Source of the DNA: G965240465 sp965249525
Lineage (GTDB): Bacteria > SAR324 > JACQKK01
Direction of reading: 5' to 3'
Length of the DNA: 64,000 nt
NCBI GenBank assembly: GCA_965249525.1
Contig: OZ252237.1
Coordinates: forward strand, 186,001-250,000
Positions 35,976 to 44,676 of the stretch are shown piece by piece. Under the pieces are notes generated by a model that saw nothing but the letters and a program-made list of their open reading frames with translations, searched no databases and was not told where the DNA came from. The translations under genes and the position numbers were made by a program. Within the stretch, counting starts at the first letter, position 1; every line of letters begins with the position of its first letter.

Positions 35976-37913
35976 ATGCCCCAAGATTATAAAATACTAT
36001 CTAGCGGCCCCAATGTGCTGCATCCAGAAATACCCAGTGCGGTAGGTTCTCGAAACAGCTTGGCGCGTGATGGACGTGATGAATATGCAGAAGCGCGCAT
36101 GTTCATTGATGAAGAAGTGGACAAAATCCTCAACCATATTCACGCCAAATTGCCAGCCGAAGTGGTGGGACGCATGAATGTAATGGGCACCGTTAAATCC
36201 AAACTACACACCTATTACAATCAATCCTTGCAAAACATGCTCAACCGCTACCTCACCACAGTGGAAGATGAGCTTTCCAAGAAGGTACGCGATCTGATTT
36301 CTCGCGAGGAACATCGCAACCTCAATTACTACAGCCCGCGACCAATTTCTTTCCTGATAGACCGCGTTGCCGGTGCCGATAAATTCAACTCCGGCGAAGT
36401 AGAAAAATCTATCGTTAACATGTATGGACACCTTCAAGGTCATGTACAGCGTGAAATGAATGATTTGGAAACCCACACCAACTCTCTATTACGGCGAAAA
36501 ACCGATGTGGGTGCTTTTGTCCGTGGTGAAAATGCTTATGCCATCGCCAAATGCTCTTTCCGAGATGATGAAACTAAGCCCACCACTGTCTATCAACTCA
36601 AATTGGCACTCAACATTCTGGACGCTGAGCTCATCAGCCGTATTTATCCTTATCACGTGACTGCAGGATATCTGCTGAAAGAACTGACTTCCAAGCGGGT
36701 AACAGAAGTAATCAGCAAAGAAGTTGAGCGCGCTAATTATGAGTTGGTAGATGAAGGCAAGGCTGAAATGAACCCAGAGGAGATGATCTTTGAACGCATC
36801 AATATGTTGGAACGCTATGTTTCTGATGAAACCGAAGAAGCTGCCCCCCGATACGCCATGCTGCCCAAGAATTTCTATGATTTGGTAGAAAATGTAGGGG
36901 CTGACCAATCGTTAGATCCTTTGGATTTGCGTAGCAACATTGAAAAGATTCTCAATAGTGAGGATTTACGCAACCGTGGATGGAATACAGCAGTAAACTC
37001 CATCACCCATGTGTTGGACTGGAGCCGCATGGGATACCAACACATTGAAAACTATAAATCCTCCAGACATCTCGCCATTCGTGAATACGAAAGTACTCAA
37101 GAAGAATTACTCCCTGATGAACGTTATGAGCTGCGCTTGACCTACTACACCACTGCCCAGTTGCGTGCCATGCAGGAGGCTTACAAGCAGCAGATGGAAG
37201 AATTTGAGCGCACCATCTTTGAACTATGGAAGGTAGTAGAAGAGGTACACCAAGAATATCTCAGGGAAGCCAACCTGGAAAACTGGGATGATTTTTCCAG
37301 CCGTTTACTTGGTGGACGCTTGCAAGACAAACGCCCCGGCTGGCTGCGGTATTTGTTTGGTGGTGACGAAGAGGAAGATCTGCTGCAAGAAGAAGAGACA
37401 CTAGAAAATGTAGAAGCAGAGACCGCTCAAGAACCTGATGAAAAATCAAAACAAGAATGGAACGAACTGGTATTTATCCAAGCCGATGAAAGCGAGTTTT
37501 CTCATGTCAATCCCACTATGGAGAATCGTCTGAAAGAACTAGAGAATCGTTTCCATCCAATGGAAAATATTCTTGCCAAGGTTTTTGAAGGTCGTGAAGA
37601 CAATACTCTGGGACTCTTGCTGACTGGACGAATGGAATTCCTCTACAAAGAATTCCGCCGCTTCACTGCCCAAGTCAATCCCTATCATGTTAATGCGGGA
37701 TTATTGTTGGATGTCAACATCGTCTCTATCAAGCGTAAAGGTGCCACTATGATGAACATGGCCAATGTGCTAAATGAGTTCTTGTACTCTATATCTTCAG
37801 GATTCCAAGACCAAGCCTTTGCTACCTTTGCGCGACGTCGTTCCACCATGCGTGAGGATATTAGTGGCGAGTTTGATTCTGCTGTTATGGCAGCCACTGC
37901 CGATGAGGATTAG
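35976..37913 (+). CDS. CfpA-like cytoplasmic filament protein, paralogue 2
   Basis: 645 residues from ATG 35976, with a strong AAGGAG eight bases upstream. It shares with paralogue 1 the blocks PSAVGSRNSL, IDEEVDKILNHI, KKVRDLISREEHR, GEVEKSIVNMYGHLQGHV, ELISRIYPYH, NRGWNTAVNSIT, RMGYQHIENYK, LAIREYES, LLPDERYE and NPYHVNAGLLLD. An acidic insert at ~450-510 (GGDEEEDLLQEEE…) is absent from paralogue 1 and may be a surface or partner-binding loop. No signal or membrane segment. From memory it fits the spirochaete CfpA family; two unequal paralogues could co-assemble or build separate filaments. A good terminator follows, so this is the last gene of the module. Confidence 0.6.
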   Translation: MPQDYKILSSGPNVLHPEIPSAVGSRNSLARDGRDEYAEARMFIDEEVDKILNHIHAKLPAEVVGRMNVMGTVKSKLHTYYNQSLQNMLNRYLTTVEDELSKKVRDLISREEHRNLNYYSPRPISFLIDRVAGADKFNSGEVEKSIVNMYGHLQGHVQREMNDLETHTNSLLRRKTDVGAFVRGENAYAIAKCSFRDDETKPTTVYQLKLALNILDAELISRIYPYHVTAGYLLKELTSKRVTEVISKEVERANYELVDEGKAEMNPEEMIFERINMLERYVSDETEEAAPRYAMLPKNFYDLVENVGADQSLDPLDLRSNIEKILNSEDLRNRGWNTAVNSITHVLDWSRMGYQHIENYKSSRHLAIREYESTQEELLPDERYELRLTYYTTAQLRAMQEAYKQQMEEFERTIFELWKVVEEVHQEYLREANLENWDDFSSRLLGGRLQDKRPGWLRYLFGGDEEEDLLQEEETLENVEAETAQEPDEKSKQEWNELVFIQADESEFSHVNPTMENRLKELENRFHPMENILAKVFEGREDNTLGLLLTGRMEFLYKEFRRFTAQVNPYHVNAGLLLDVNIVSIKRKGATMMNMANVLNEFLYSISSGFQDQAFATFARRRSTMREDISGEFDSAVMAATADED

Positions 37914-37978
37914 TCATTCGCTCAGTACAGCTAAACCATCCCTGTAACAATGCCGGCAACGGTAAAAATTCTTGATAA

Positions 37979-38020
37979 CAAAACCCTGTTCGGCCACTTA
38001 GCGAGCAGGGTTTTGTTTTT
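37979..38020 (+). terminator. Rho-independent terminator closing the filament-like module
   Basis: A 14-base arm, CAAAACCCTGTTCG (37979-37992), pairs with CGAGCAGGGTTTTG (38002-38015) across a nine-base loop with one G-T pair, followed by a T-run. It stands 65 bases after the second CfpA-like stop and before gspL, separating the module from the secretion genes. Confidence 0.85.
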
Positions 38021-38154
38021 CTCCTCTTATGATATACCCCGCTACCAGCCAGCGGCCCGATTTATGCAAAGATTTAAGCAATTGTTCTCACACAAGTTAT
38101 TGGCAAAACTAGAAATATGAACGCCAGTTGCAGTGACCCTTTTAAGGTACACTG

Positions 38155-39948
38155 ATGAGCATCATTTCCAACCCCCATAAACAATCAGCAGCTTCCCCAG
38201 CTAGCAAACCAGCTAGCGATGCTGCTAGGACAACATCACAACAGCCCTCAGTAGCAGCAACTGCGATTGAGCGTTGGCAAAGAAATGTTCAAGCCTACAG
38301 AGAAAGCTTAAAGAAATGGCTGGAAAAAATAAGCAGCCAGCTGCGATCGTATCGCGGGGTGCAGATGCTCATCGGTCGTTGGGAGAAGTTTATTCAGCAG
38401 CGTACCCAGCAACAACCCACCATGCCGGTGGGCACGCATCTGCTGTGTTTGACACAAAACGCCATAGAAAGCCTTAGTTTTGAAATTGCAGGGAAGCCGC
38501 CTCGATTTCATGCGCAATATGCTAGCGATGAGCGAGCTAAGAAAGGCAAGAAAAACAGAGAGCATCAAGTAGATAGTTCGTGGCTCACGCCTGAGCGACT
38601 GCGTGCTTTTTTTCGTTCTCAAGGATGGTCACACGGGGGCTTGTTGTTGGTTATTGCTACGGCAGGTATTCGCCATCGGATGATGCAGGTGGGGGCGCGT
38701 AACACCAATCAGATACGCCAACTGTTGGGTTATCAATTGCGTTATGAGCTCTTAGAAGAGCTAGACAATTTGGTGTACGATTTTTCGCTACTTCCTTTGT
38801 CTTTGAAAGATGGAAAAAGCGAGATATTGGTGCGCCTGTTTTCAAAGCAACAGCTAATGGAATGGGTGCGGGTATGTGAAGAGGAAGGTTTGCATGTGCG
38901 TCGGGTGACTTTTTCTGCTGAAGCATTGTATGAGAGTTTGCCTGCTGGCAAGGCAAGGGAGTGCATGCAAGTTTATTTGGGTGCGGATGAAGTATTTGTA
39001 AACCATGTGTTGGAAGGTGTGTTGTACCAAAGCTATGCCTTGGAGACGCAGTTGGGGGTATCTCCAGGGGAGAAAAATTTTGGGGAGTTTTGTAAGGAAG
39101 TGAATGGCTGGATGCAGTTGCAGGGGAGAGGTGATGGGTGTGAGGTATTGTTGTGTGGATTGTATGCAGATCGGGTGGAATGGGATAAAGATGCAGGATT
39201 GCGCATAGCAGGGAGGAAGCACAAAGCTGATAGGTTAATGGGAGAGGAAGGGAGCAAGTTGCGGGGTGTATTGGAATATTTGGTAAGAGGGAGTCGGCCG
39301 TTGTTGGGGCTGACGGGGCCGAGTTTTTATCGGGGTAGGACGGCATGGGTGGCATGGATGCGTGTGCATCGTGCAGGTTTGGTGACGGGGTTGGTGTTGT
39401 TATGCTTGGTGAGCGTATTTGGAGGGATGAATCTTAGTCGGATTGTGCAGGGTCGTCAGCAAAATTTGCAAAGGTTAAAGGCGCAAGTGCAACAAATACT
39501 GGGATTGCAAGGGGATGTGTCTTCGTTGGTGATGGAAGATGCCTTGCAGAGATTAACAAATGAGGTGGGGGATTTGAAAGCGAAGTATCGGGTGTCTGCA
39601 GAATTGGAGGGATATCATTATGAGGTGATGCGGTTGTTGGCAGAGATATCTAAGGCGGTGGGCAAGCATGAAGGGATGAGACTGGATAGTTTTCGTTATA
39701 TAGGGTTGGCATTGGTGTTGGGGGGTAGTGTGAGGAGTTATGGAGATTCAGAAGCGTTGAAAGATGCGTTATTGGCGATACCTGCTTGGAAAAATGGGGA
39801 TGCGCGTTTGACGCATAGTCGCAGTGGAGAGGAGATAGCATTTCAATTGAACATGGAGCGGAAGTCAATAATTTCAAGAGGTGTTGAGCAGCGAAGTTCT
39901 GGGTTGGATGAGTCAGGGGCGGGTGTGTCGGCAAGAGGTGTGAGATGA
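38155..39948 (+). CDS. gspL: Type II secretion inner-membrane protein GspL-like
   Basis: 597 residues. A cytoplasmic N-terminal half with an actin-like, PilM-type pattern (DNLVYDFSLLPLSLKDGKSEILVRLFS, then VTFSAEALYESLP) is followed by one membrane span near 408-428 (LVTGLVLLCLVSVFGGM) and a periplasmic coiled and ferredoxin-like region, the layout of GspL, which links the GspE ATPase to the membrane. The first ~75 residues are an extra Ala/Ser/Gln-rich and helical extension. The stop overlaps gspM (ATGA). Family similarity is weak, as usual for GspL; the call rests on topology and neighbours. The distal part is extremely G-rich on the coding strand. Confidence 0.68.
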   Translation: MSIISNPHKQSAASPASKPASDAARTTSQQPSVAATAIERWQRNVQAYRESLKKWLEKISSQLRSYRGVQMLIGRWEKFIQQRTQQQPTMPVGTHLLCLTQNAIESLSFEIAGKPPRFHAQYASDERAKKGKKNREHQVDSSWLTPERLRAFFRSQGWSHGGLLLVIATAGIRHRMMQVGARNTNQIRQLLGYQLRYELLEELDNLVYDFSLLPLSLKDGKSEILVRLFSKQQLMEWVRVCEEEGLHVRRVTFSAEALYESLPAGKARECMQVYLGADEVFVNHVLEGVLYQSYALETQLGVSPGEKNFGEFCKEVNGWMQLQGRGDGCEVLLCGLYADRVEWDKDAGLRIAGRKHKADRLMGEEGSKLRGVLEYLVRGSRPLLGLTGPSFYRGRTAWVAWMRVHRAGLVTGLVLLCLVSVFGGMNLSRIVQGRQQNLQRLKAQVQQILGLQGDVSSLVMEDALQRLTNEVGDLKAKYRVSAELEGYHYEVMRLLAEISKAVGKHEGMRLDSFRYIGLALVLGGSVRSYGDSEALKDALLAIPAWKNGDARLTHSRSGEEIAFQLNMERKSIISRGVEQRSSGLDESGAGVSARGVR

Positions 39949-40460
39949 ACTGGGATAGGTGGCAAGTATTGGTGTCATTGTGGGATTCGCTTTCTCGTCG
40001 GGAGCGTTTGTTGCTGTGGATGCTGGGGGGTGTATTGTTGCTGTTGCTGGGTTACTTCACGGTGGGAGGGTGGGTACAGCGGGCGACGCTATTGGAGGGA
40101 GATTTAGAGCAACAGCATTTCAATCTTCGTCGTGCGCGTCAATTAAAATTGGAGCAGGAGCAATTAGGTGTCCGTAAGATTGAGCAGCAGGAATTGAATT
40201 TGGTGGAGCATTTAGAGGCATTGTCGGAACAATTGGGTTTAAGAGATCAGGTGAATTTACAAGAAGTGTTTCAGGGTGGAGCGGAAGCTGCTCGCAGTGT
40301 GGAATTGCGGGTGGATGGGTTGGCACTGGATCAAGTGGTGCATATTATTTATTTAATAGAGTCATCCTCGGTTTCTATGGCTATTCGTCTGGCAGAGGTG
40401 AGTCGGGTGTTTGACAGGAAAGATTTGCTAAGGCTTCGTTTACAAGTGGTGGGTTTGTAA
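39945..40460 (+). CDS. gspM: Type II secretion protein GspM-like
   Basis: 171 residues. A short cytoplasmic segment (SLWDSLSRRERLLL) is followed by one membrane span (~22-44) and a coiled stretch (ATLLEGDLEQQHFNLRRARQLKLEQEQ), ending in a small alpha/beta domain (VELRVDGLALDQVVHIIYLIE). The SRRER-then-membrane-span opening is characteristic of GspM, which pairs with GspL in the inner-membrane platform. It starts within the gspL stop codon, so it is translationally coupled. Confidence 0.72.
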   Translation: MNWDRWQVLVSLWDSLSRRERLLLWMLGGVLLLLLGYFTVGGWVQRATLLEGDLEQQHFNLRRARQLKLEQEQLGVRKIEQQELNLVEHLEALSEQLGLRDQVNLQEVFQGGAEAARSVELRVDGLALDQVVHIIYLIESSSVSMAIRLAEVSRVFDRKDLLRLRLQVVGL

Positions 40461-40623
40461 GCCGTTACTTTTTCTCAAGGGGATTTGGGTTATAGTTAAG
40501 AGGGGGATGTGAGTTTGGTATCAAAAGAGGAAAAATTAAAGTTGGAAGGCTGGCTTCGGCTAAGAGGCAGGTGTTGCTGGGAAAAGTGTTTTGGGTCGCA
40601 GTCATGTAGGGGATGAAGAGAAA

Positions 40624-41481
40624 ATGGCAAGCATGCAGATGCGCGGGAAGCGAGCCTATGTGTTGGTGGGTGGGGTCTTGTTTTTGGTCTTTTTTTGGGG
40701 AGGATTGGCTTTTCATTTTCCTGGGAAGCAATTGGCTGAAGCAGCACGGATTCGCTTGGAGGATGCAACGGGCTGGCATTGGGAGATTGTGCCTGTGCGA
40801 CTGCGATGGAATGGTTTGGGGATTTCACAGTTGCGTGGCAGTCGTGTTGAAGGTGAGTCGCCTTTGGTGAATTTATCGGGGGTGAATCTATCGTTGCTGG
40901 AGGCAGCATTTGGAGGGCCATTGTTGCGGGCACGTATTGGGGAAAATGGGCGGATGCGGGTACGGCTGCCGTGGCGGAGGTCGGGGATGATGGATGTGCA
41001 GGTACAGTTACCTTTGGAAGAATTATCGTTGGCAGGTGAGAAGATAGGTATTCCACAGCTTAGCGGCAGTTTGGAGGTGCAGGGGCGGGTATCATTTGCC
41101 AGCCAGAATTTTGCGCCACAGGGATGGCTGGAAGTGGATGTAAACAATCTGCGTTTTCAAGGATTGCGGGTGTTGGGTCAAGAGATTCCTGCCATGGAAT
41201 TTAGTGTGGTACAGCTGAGGATAGAATCAGACAGCGCCTTAAAAGTTCGTCAATTTCGCATAGAGGGAGATTTGCAAGGCAAAGTGAGCGGCAACATTCA
41301 GTGGAATGTCAACAGTCTTGAGAACAGTGTGTTGAATTTGCATGCCCAACTAACACCTCAGCAGCGTTGGTTAGAACAGCTGGGTGAATTGCGTCTGATG
41401 ATAAACAGCTTTCTCAAACAAGGGCAGTTGCGCTTACATTTGGAAGGAAGCCTTGCCAAACCTCGGTGGCACGCCAGTTAG
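40624..41481 (+). CDS. gspN: Type II secretion protein GspN-like (deltaproteobacterial/Leptospira form)
   Basis: 285 residues from ATG 40624, with GAAGAG upstream; a TTG-started longer frame is unlikely. An N-terminal membrane anchor (YVLVGGVLFLVFFWGGLAFHF) precedes an all-beta periplasmic region with AsmA-like strands: ATGWHWEIVPVRLRWNGLGIS, LSLLEAAFGGPLLRARIG, ALKVRQFRIEGDLQGKVSGNI and NSLENSVLNLHAQLTPQQRW. It resembles the GspN family seen mainly in deltaproteobacteria and Leptospira more than the E. coli type. Position after gspL-gspM supports the call. About 160 bases separate it from gspM. Confidence 0.65.
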   Translation: MASMQMRGKRAYVLVGGVLFLVFFWGGLAFHFPGKQLAEAARIRLEDATGWHWEIVPVRLRWNGLGISQLRGSRVEGESPLVNLSGVNLSLLEAAFGGPLLRARIGENGRMRVRLPWRRSGMMDVQVQLPLEELSLAGEKIGIPQLSGSLEVQGRVSFASQNFAPQGWLEVDVNNLRFQGLRVLGQEIPAMEFSVVQLRIESDSALKVRQFRIEGDLQGKVSGNIQWNVNSLENSVLNLHAQLTPQQRWLEQLGELRLMINSFLKQGQLRLHLEGSLAKPRWHAS

Positions 41482-41562
41482 CAGTCTGCTGCCCAGGTTC
41501 TTCTAGCAGTTCCTTTGTAGTTCTTGTTTTTTGGTGTATTTTTTATAGATGATCGGTGTTTT

Positions 41563-42714
41563 ATGCGCAAATTTCGTTTTAAAACCCCTGCTGCCGTTTC
41601 ATTTAGTGAGAAGCTTGAAAAAGTTGTTGCTATGAGTCGCATGGGCCAGGCTTTAAGGAATTGGAGGGGCTATGGGATAAGGTGCTGGCAGGCAATACCT
41701 AGCAGCACTAGGCGACTGCTGTGGGGGTTGGCGGTGATGGTGGTGTGTAGTTATGTGGGTTTGTGGATGGTGGTTTCGCTATTACGTGGGATGAATGGTT
41801 CTTTGCCATTGCGGTTGGAGGTACAACGAGGGGAATCACTAGGTGCAATGAGTATGCGTATTGAAAAGCAAGATCAGATGCCCCATGCCAATTGGGTGCG
41901 TTTGTGGGCGCGTTTGCATGGAGCAGATCGTCGCATCAAGCCGGGAGTGTATTTATTTGCCAGCGCTCCATCAGTGCGTTTGTTGGTGAAGCGTTTGGAA
42001 GCTGGTGATGGCGCCCTGGTCTCGCTGAGCATTCCAGAAGGCTTCAATTTGCAAGATATTGCTGCCCGTTTGGCAGTCCAAGGCATCACCGATGCAGACA
42101 AGTTTTTACAACTGGTGCGAGATCGGGTGTTTATCGCATCTTTAGGGCTTCCCTTTGCTTCCCCACCGTCTTCTTTAGAGGGTTTGTTATGGCCAGAAAC
42201 CTATCACTTTGCTGCGGGCTTGGATGCAAAATTGGTAGTGCGGGCGATGGTAGAGGAATTCTTGCGTCAAACAGCTTCCCTGCTTACCCAGTCAGCCCCT
42301 AACCAACTCAATCCTTATCAGGTGGTAGTGCTGGCTTCCATTGTGGAAAAGGAGACAGGCGACCCCAAGGAGCGCCCACTGGTGGCTTCGGTATTTCACA
42401 ATCGTCTCAGACGAGGTATGAAACTAGAAACCGACCCCACGGTGATTTATGGCATTGAAAATTTTGATGGCAACATTACCCGTGCCCATTTGCGCACTTG
42501 GACTCCCTACAACACTTATCGTATCAAAGGGCTTCCTCCTACCCCTATTGCCAATCCGGGGCCGGCTAGTTTGCAGGCGGTCTTGGAACCACAAAAAAGT
42601 GATTACCTTTATTTTGTTTCTAAGGGGGATGGCAGCCACTTTTTTTCTAAGGATTATGGCAGCCATGCAAAGGCGGTGCATCGTTACCAGATTCTTCGCC
42701 GTCGGCGTCGTTAA
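41563..42714 (+). CDS. mltG: Endolytic murein transglycosylase MltG
   Basis: 383 residues from ATG 41563; an in-frame start at 41524 is possible. MltG cuts nascent glycan strands and sets their length at the inner membrane. One membrane span (~50-72) precedes a LysM-like part and the YceG catalytic domain: SIPEGFNLQDIAARLA, LEGLLWPETYHF, ASIVEKETGDPKERPLVASVFHNRL with the catalytic Glu, GMKLETDPTVIYG and PYNTYRIKGLPPTPIANPG. It sits between gspN and gspF inside the secretion block, not beside pabC/tmk as is common. Confidence 0.94.
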   Translation: MRKFRFKTPAAVSFSEKLEKVVAMSRMGQALRNWRGYGIRCWQAIPSSTRRLLWGLAVMVVCSYVGLWMVVSLLRGMNGSLPLRLEVQRGESLGAMSMRIEKQDQMPHANWVRLWARLHGADRRIKPGVYLFASAPSVRLLVKRLEAGDGALVSLSIPEGFNLQDIAARLAVQGITDADKFLQLVRDRVFIASLGLPFASPPSSLEGLLWPETYHFAAGLDAKLVVRAMVEEFLRQTASLLTQSAPNQLNPYQVVVLASIVEKETGDPKERPLVASVFHNRLRRGMKLETDPTVIYGIENFDGNITRAHLRTWTPYNTYRIKGLPPTPIANPGPASLQAVLEPQKSDYLYFVSKGDGSHFFSKDYGSHAKAVHRYQILRRRRR

Positions 42715-42720
42715 GAGGGC

Positions 42721-43941
42721 ATGCGTGTGATGCAAAGCTATGCTTACAAAGGGTTGAACGCCCAGGGTGATACGGTACGAGGGACGATTTCTGCTCGCAG
42801 TGAGCAGCAGGCATATGAATTATTGAATGAAAGTGCTATTCAGCCCTTGCAGTTGAGGGCAGCAAGGGTCTCTTTACGTGCTTGGCTGGATAGATATCGT
42901 CAGGGTTTGGGTGCTGTCCATTTGGCCAATTTTTGCCAACAGATGGCTATTTTGTTGCAGGCGGGGATTTCTTACGATGCTGTGCTGGGGATGCTGCAAA
43001 AAGAAGCTGCCAATGCGCGTATGGGAGAGTTGTTGGGGCGTTTGCGGGTGCATGTGGCAGAAGGAGTCTATTTGGCTGATGCTATGGCGAGGGAGTCTGG
43101 AGCGTTTCCATCGGTGATGGTAAGTATGGTGCGCAGCGGAGAAGCCAGTGGCCGCCTGGAACACATAATGCAGCGCATGGCAAAATACTATGAGGAATTA
43201 CACCGTTTACAAAATCGGCTGACCTCTGCGTTGATCTATCCTGCTTTTATGATGTTGTTTGGATTTGCCATGGTAGCATTCTTGTTGAGTTTTGTGGTGC
43301 CAAAGATCTCGGTGTTGTTTGATCAGTTTGGTGGAACTTTACCGCTGCCTACCCGAATGCTGATTGGACTCAGTAATGCTTTAAGTAGCTGGTGGTGGTT
43401 ATTTTTGTTGGCAGCACTTCTGTTGGTGCGTACCTGGCTGAATTTTTTACGCTCCAACAAGGGACGTGATTGGTGGCATCGTCGTCAACTGCAAATTCCT
43501 ATCTGGGGTGCTTTATTGAAGAAAAGGCTGCTGCAACGTTTTGCAGAAACCTTGGCTATATTGCTGCAAAATGGAGTGGAAATGAAAGAAGCATTGAGCG
43601 TTTCCAGTCAGGTTTTGGAGAATCAAGTCTATGTGCAAGCTGTAGAACGGGTTATGTTTAATGTACAGAATCGCGGCGCTACCTTAGCAGCTGCGATGCG
43701 TGATACGGGTGTTTTCCCAGAGGATATGTGCCAAATGGCTGCTATTGGTGAAGAAACAGCTGCGTTGGATGCTATGCTAGAGAATGTTGCCCGTCGTTTG
43801 GAGTATGAATTGCGTTCAAGATTGGATGCACTTTCTGCTTTGCTGGAACCGGCGATGATTTTGTTGATGGGATCAGTAGTGGGCTTTATTGTGGTTTCGG
43901 TGCTGCTGCCATTGTTTCAATTGAATCAGCTGCTGGATTAA
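42721..43941 (+). CDS. gspF: Type II secretion inner-membrane platform protein GspF
   Basis: 406 residues. Two repeated GspF/PilC domains, each with a helical bundle and membrane spans: FCQQMAILLQAGISYDAVLGML and RFAETLAILLQNGVEMKEALSV are the paired repeat openings. MVRSGEASGRLEHIMQRMA matches MAAIGEETAALDAMLENVA, and the ending LEPAMILLMGSVVGFIVVSVLLPLFQLNQLLD is diagnostic. It is the inner-membrane core that couples ATPase motion to pseudopilus assembly. Six bases after mltG, so these two are very likely co-transcribed. Confidence 0.95.
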   Translation: MRVMQSYAYKGLNAQGDTVRGTISARSEQQAYELLNESAIQPLQLRAARVSLRAWLDRYRQGLGAVHLANFCQQMAILLQAGISYDAVLGMLQKEAANARMGELLGRLRVHVAEGVYLADAMARESGAFPSVMVSMVRSGEASGRLEHIMQRMAKYYEELHRLQNRLTSALIYPAFMMLFGFAMVAFLLSFVVPKISVLFDQFGGTLPLPTRMLIGLSNALSSWWWLFLLAALLLVRTWLNFLRSNKGRDWWHRRQLQIPIWGALLKKRLLQRFAETLAILLQNGVEMKEALSVSSQVLENQVYVQAVERVMFNVQNRGATLAAAMRDTGVFPEDMCQMAAIGEETAALDAMLENVARRLEYELRSRLDALSALLEPAMILLMGSVVGFIVVSVLLPLFQLNQLLD

Positions 43942-43962
43942 TGCTTTGCTTTTTGAGTAACC

Positions 43963-44502
43963 ATGTCAAAGGGAAGAAATAAAATGAAACTTATAACTAA
44001 CTTTTTTATTTTTCTTATATCGTTGCGCCGAGGTTTTGCCAAAGCTGCCAGAGCATTATGTTACCGTCGTGCGGGGTGTGTTAGTCGCCCAGCAGCCGGC
44101 TTTACTTTTATTGAAATTTTGGTGGTCATGGTGATTTTGGCTTTGCTGGTGGGCATTGTGGGTACACAACTATTAGGGGAAGCTGACAAAGCCAAAGTAG
44201 ATTCTACCCGCCTGCAAATTCGTTCACTGCAAACCTCGCTGGATTTGTATCGGTTGCATAGTTCTTTTTATCCCACTACCGAACAAGGTCTGGTTGCGTT
44301 ATTGGAGCGTCCCAGCAGCGAACCCCAACCTTCTGGCTGGCAGGGACCTTACCTAAAAGGTCGCAAACTGCCCTCAGATGCCTGGAAGCGGCCATTTATC
44401 TATCTTTCTGACGGCAACAACTACCGTATTGTGTCCTACGGTGCCGACGGTCGCCAAGGAGGCGAAGAATTGGCAGCAGATATTTCCAGTGAGGATTTTT
44501 AG
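43963..44502 (+). CDS. gspG: Major pseudopilin GspG with an unusually long leader
   Basis: 179 residues from 43963 (172 from ATG 43984). The prepilin site is AAG^FTFIEILVVMVILALLVGIVG, with Glu at +5, followed by GEADKAKVDSTRLQI, YPTTEQGLVALL, GPYLKGRKLPSDAWKRPFIY and YGADGRQGGEE, the GspG calcium-loop region. It forms the pseudopilus that pushes substrates through GspD. The leader before the cleavage site is 39-46 residues and contains a hydrophobic stretch (LITNFFIFLISL); six to ten residues is usual. The mature part is normal. Confidence 0.94.
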   Translation: MSKGRNKMKLITNFFIFLISLRRGFAKAARALCYRRAGCVSRPAAGFTFIEILVVMVILALLVGIVGTQLLGEADKAKVDSTRLQIRSLQTSLDLYRLHSSFYPTTEQGLVALLERPSSEPQPSGWQGPYLKGRKLPSDAWKRPFIYLSDGNNYRIVSYGADGRQGGEELAADISSEDF

Positions 44503-44676
44503 TGCATCGTTGCTGAGGCACTTCCTACAGTTTAAATGTTGGTATGGCAGAGATAATGGTTGATTGATGCCTGCTTCCAGGTTGATGATTTCCATGTGCT
44601 GTTAGCGATACAATTGGTTGAGATTCAAGTCGGTGCTGTTTAAGAAGCGGCAATCTTTTCTTTGCTGGGGAAAAAG

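Noticed and set aside
38657..39355. 232-codon open frame on the minus strand across gspL
   Set aside because: The region is extremely G/T-rich on the + strand, which removes stop codons on the other strand; the product is Pro/His/Ser-rich and not protein-like.
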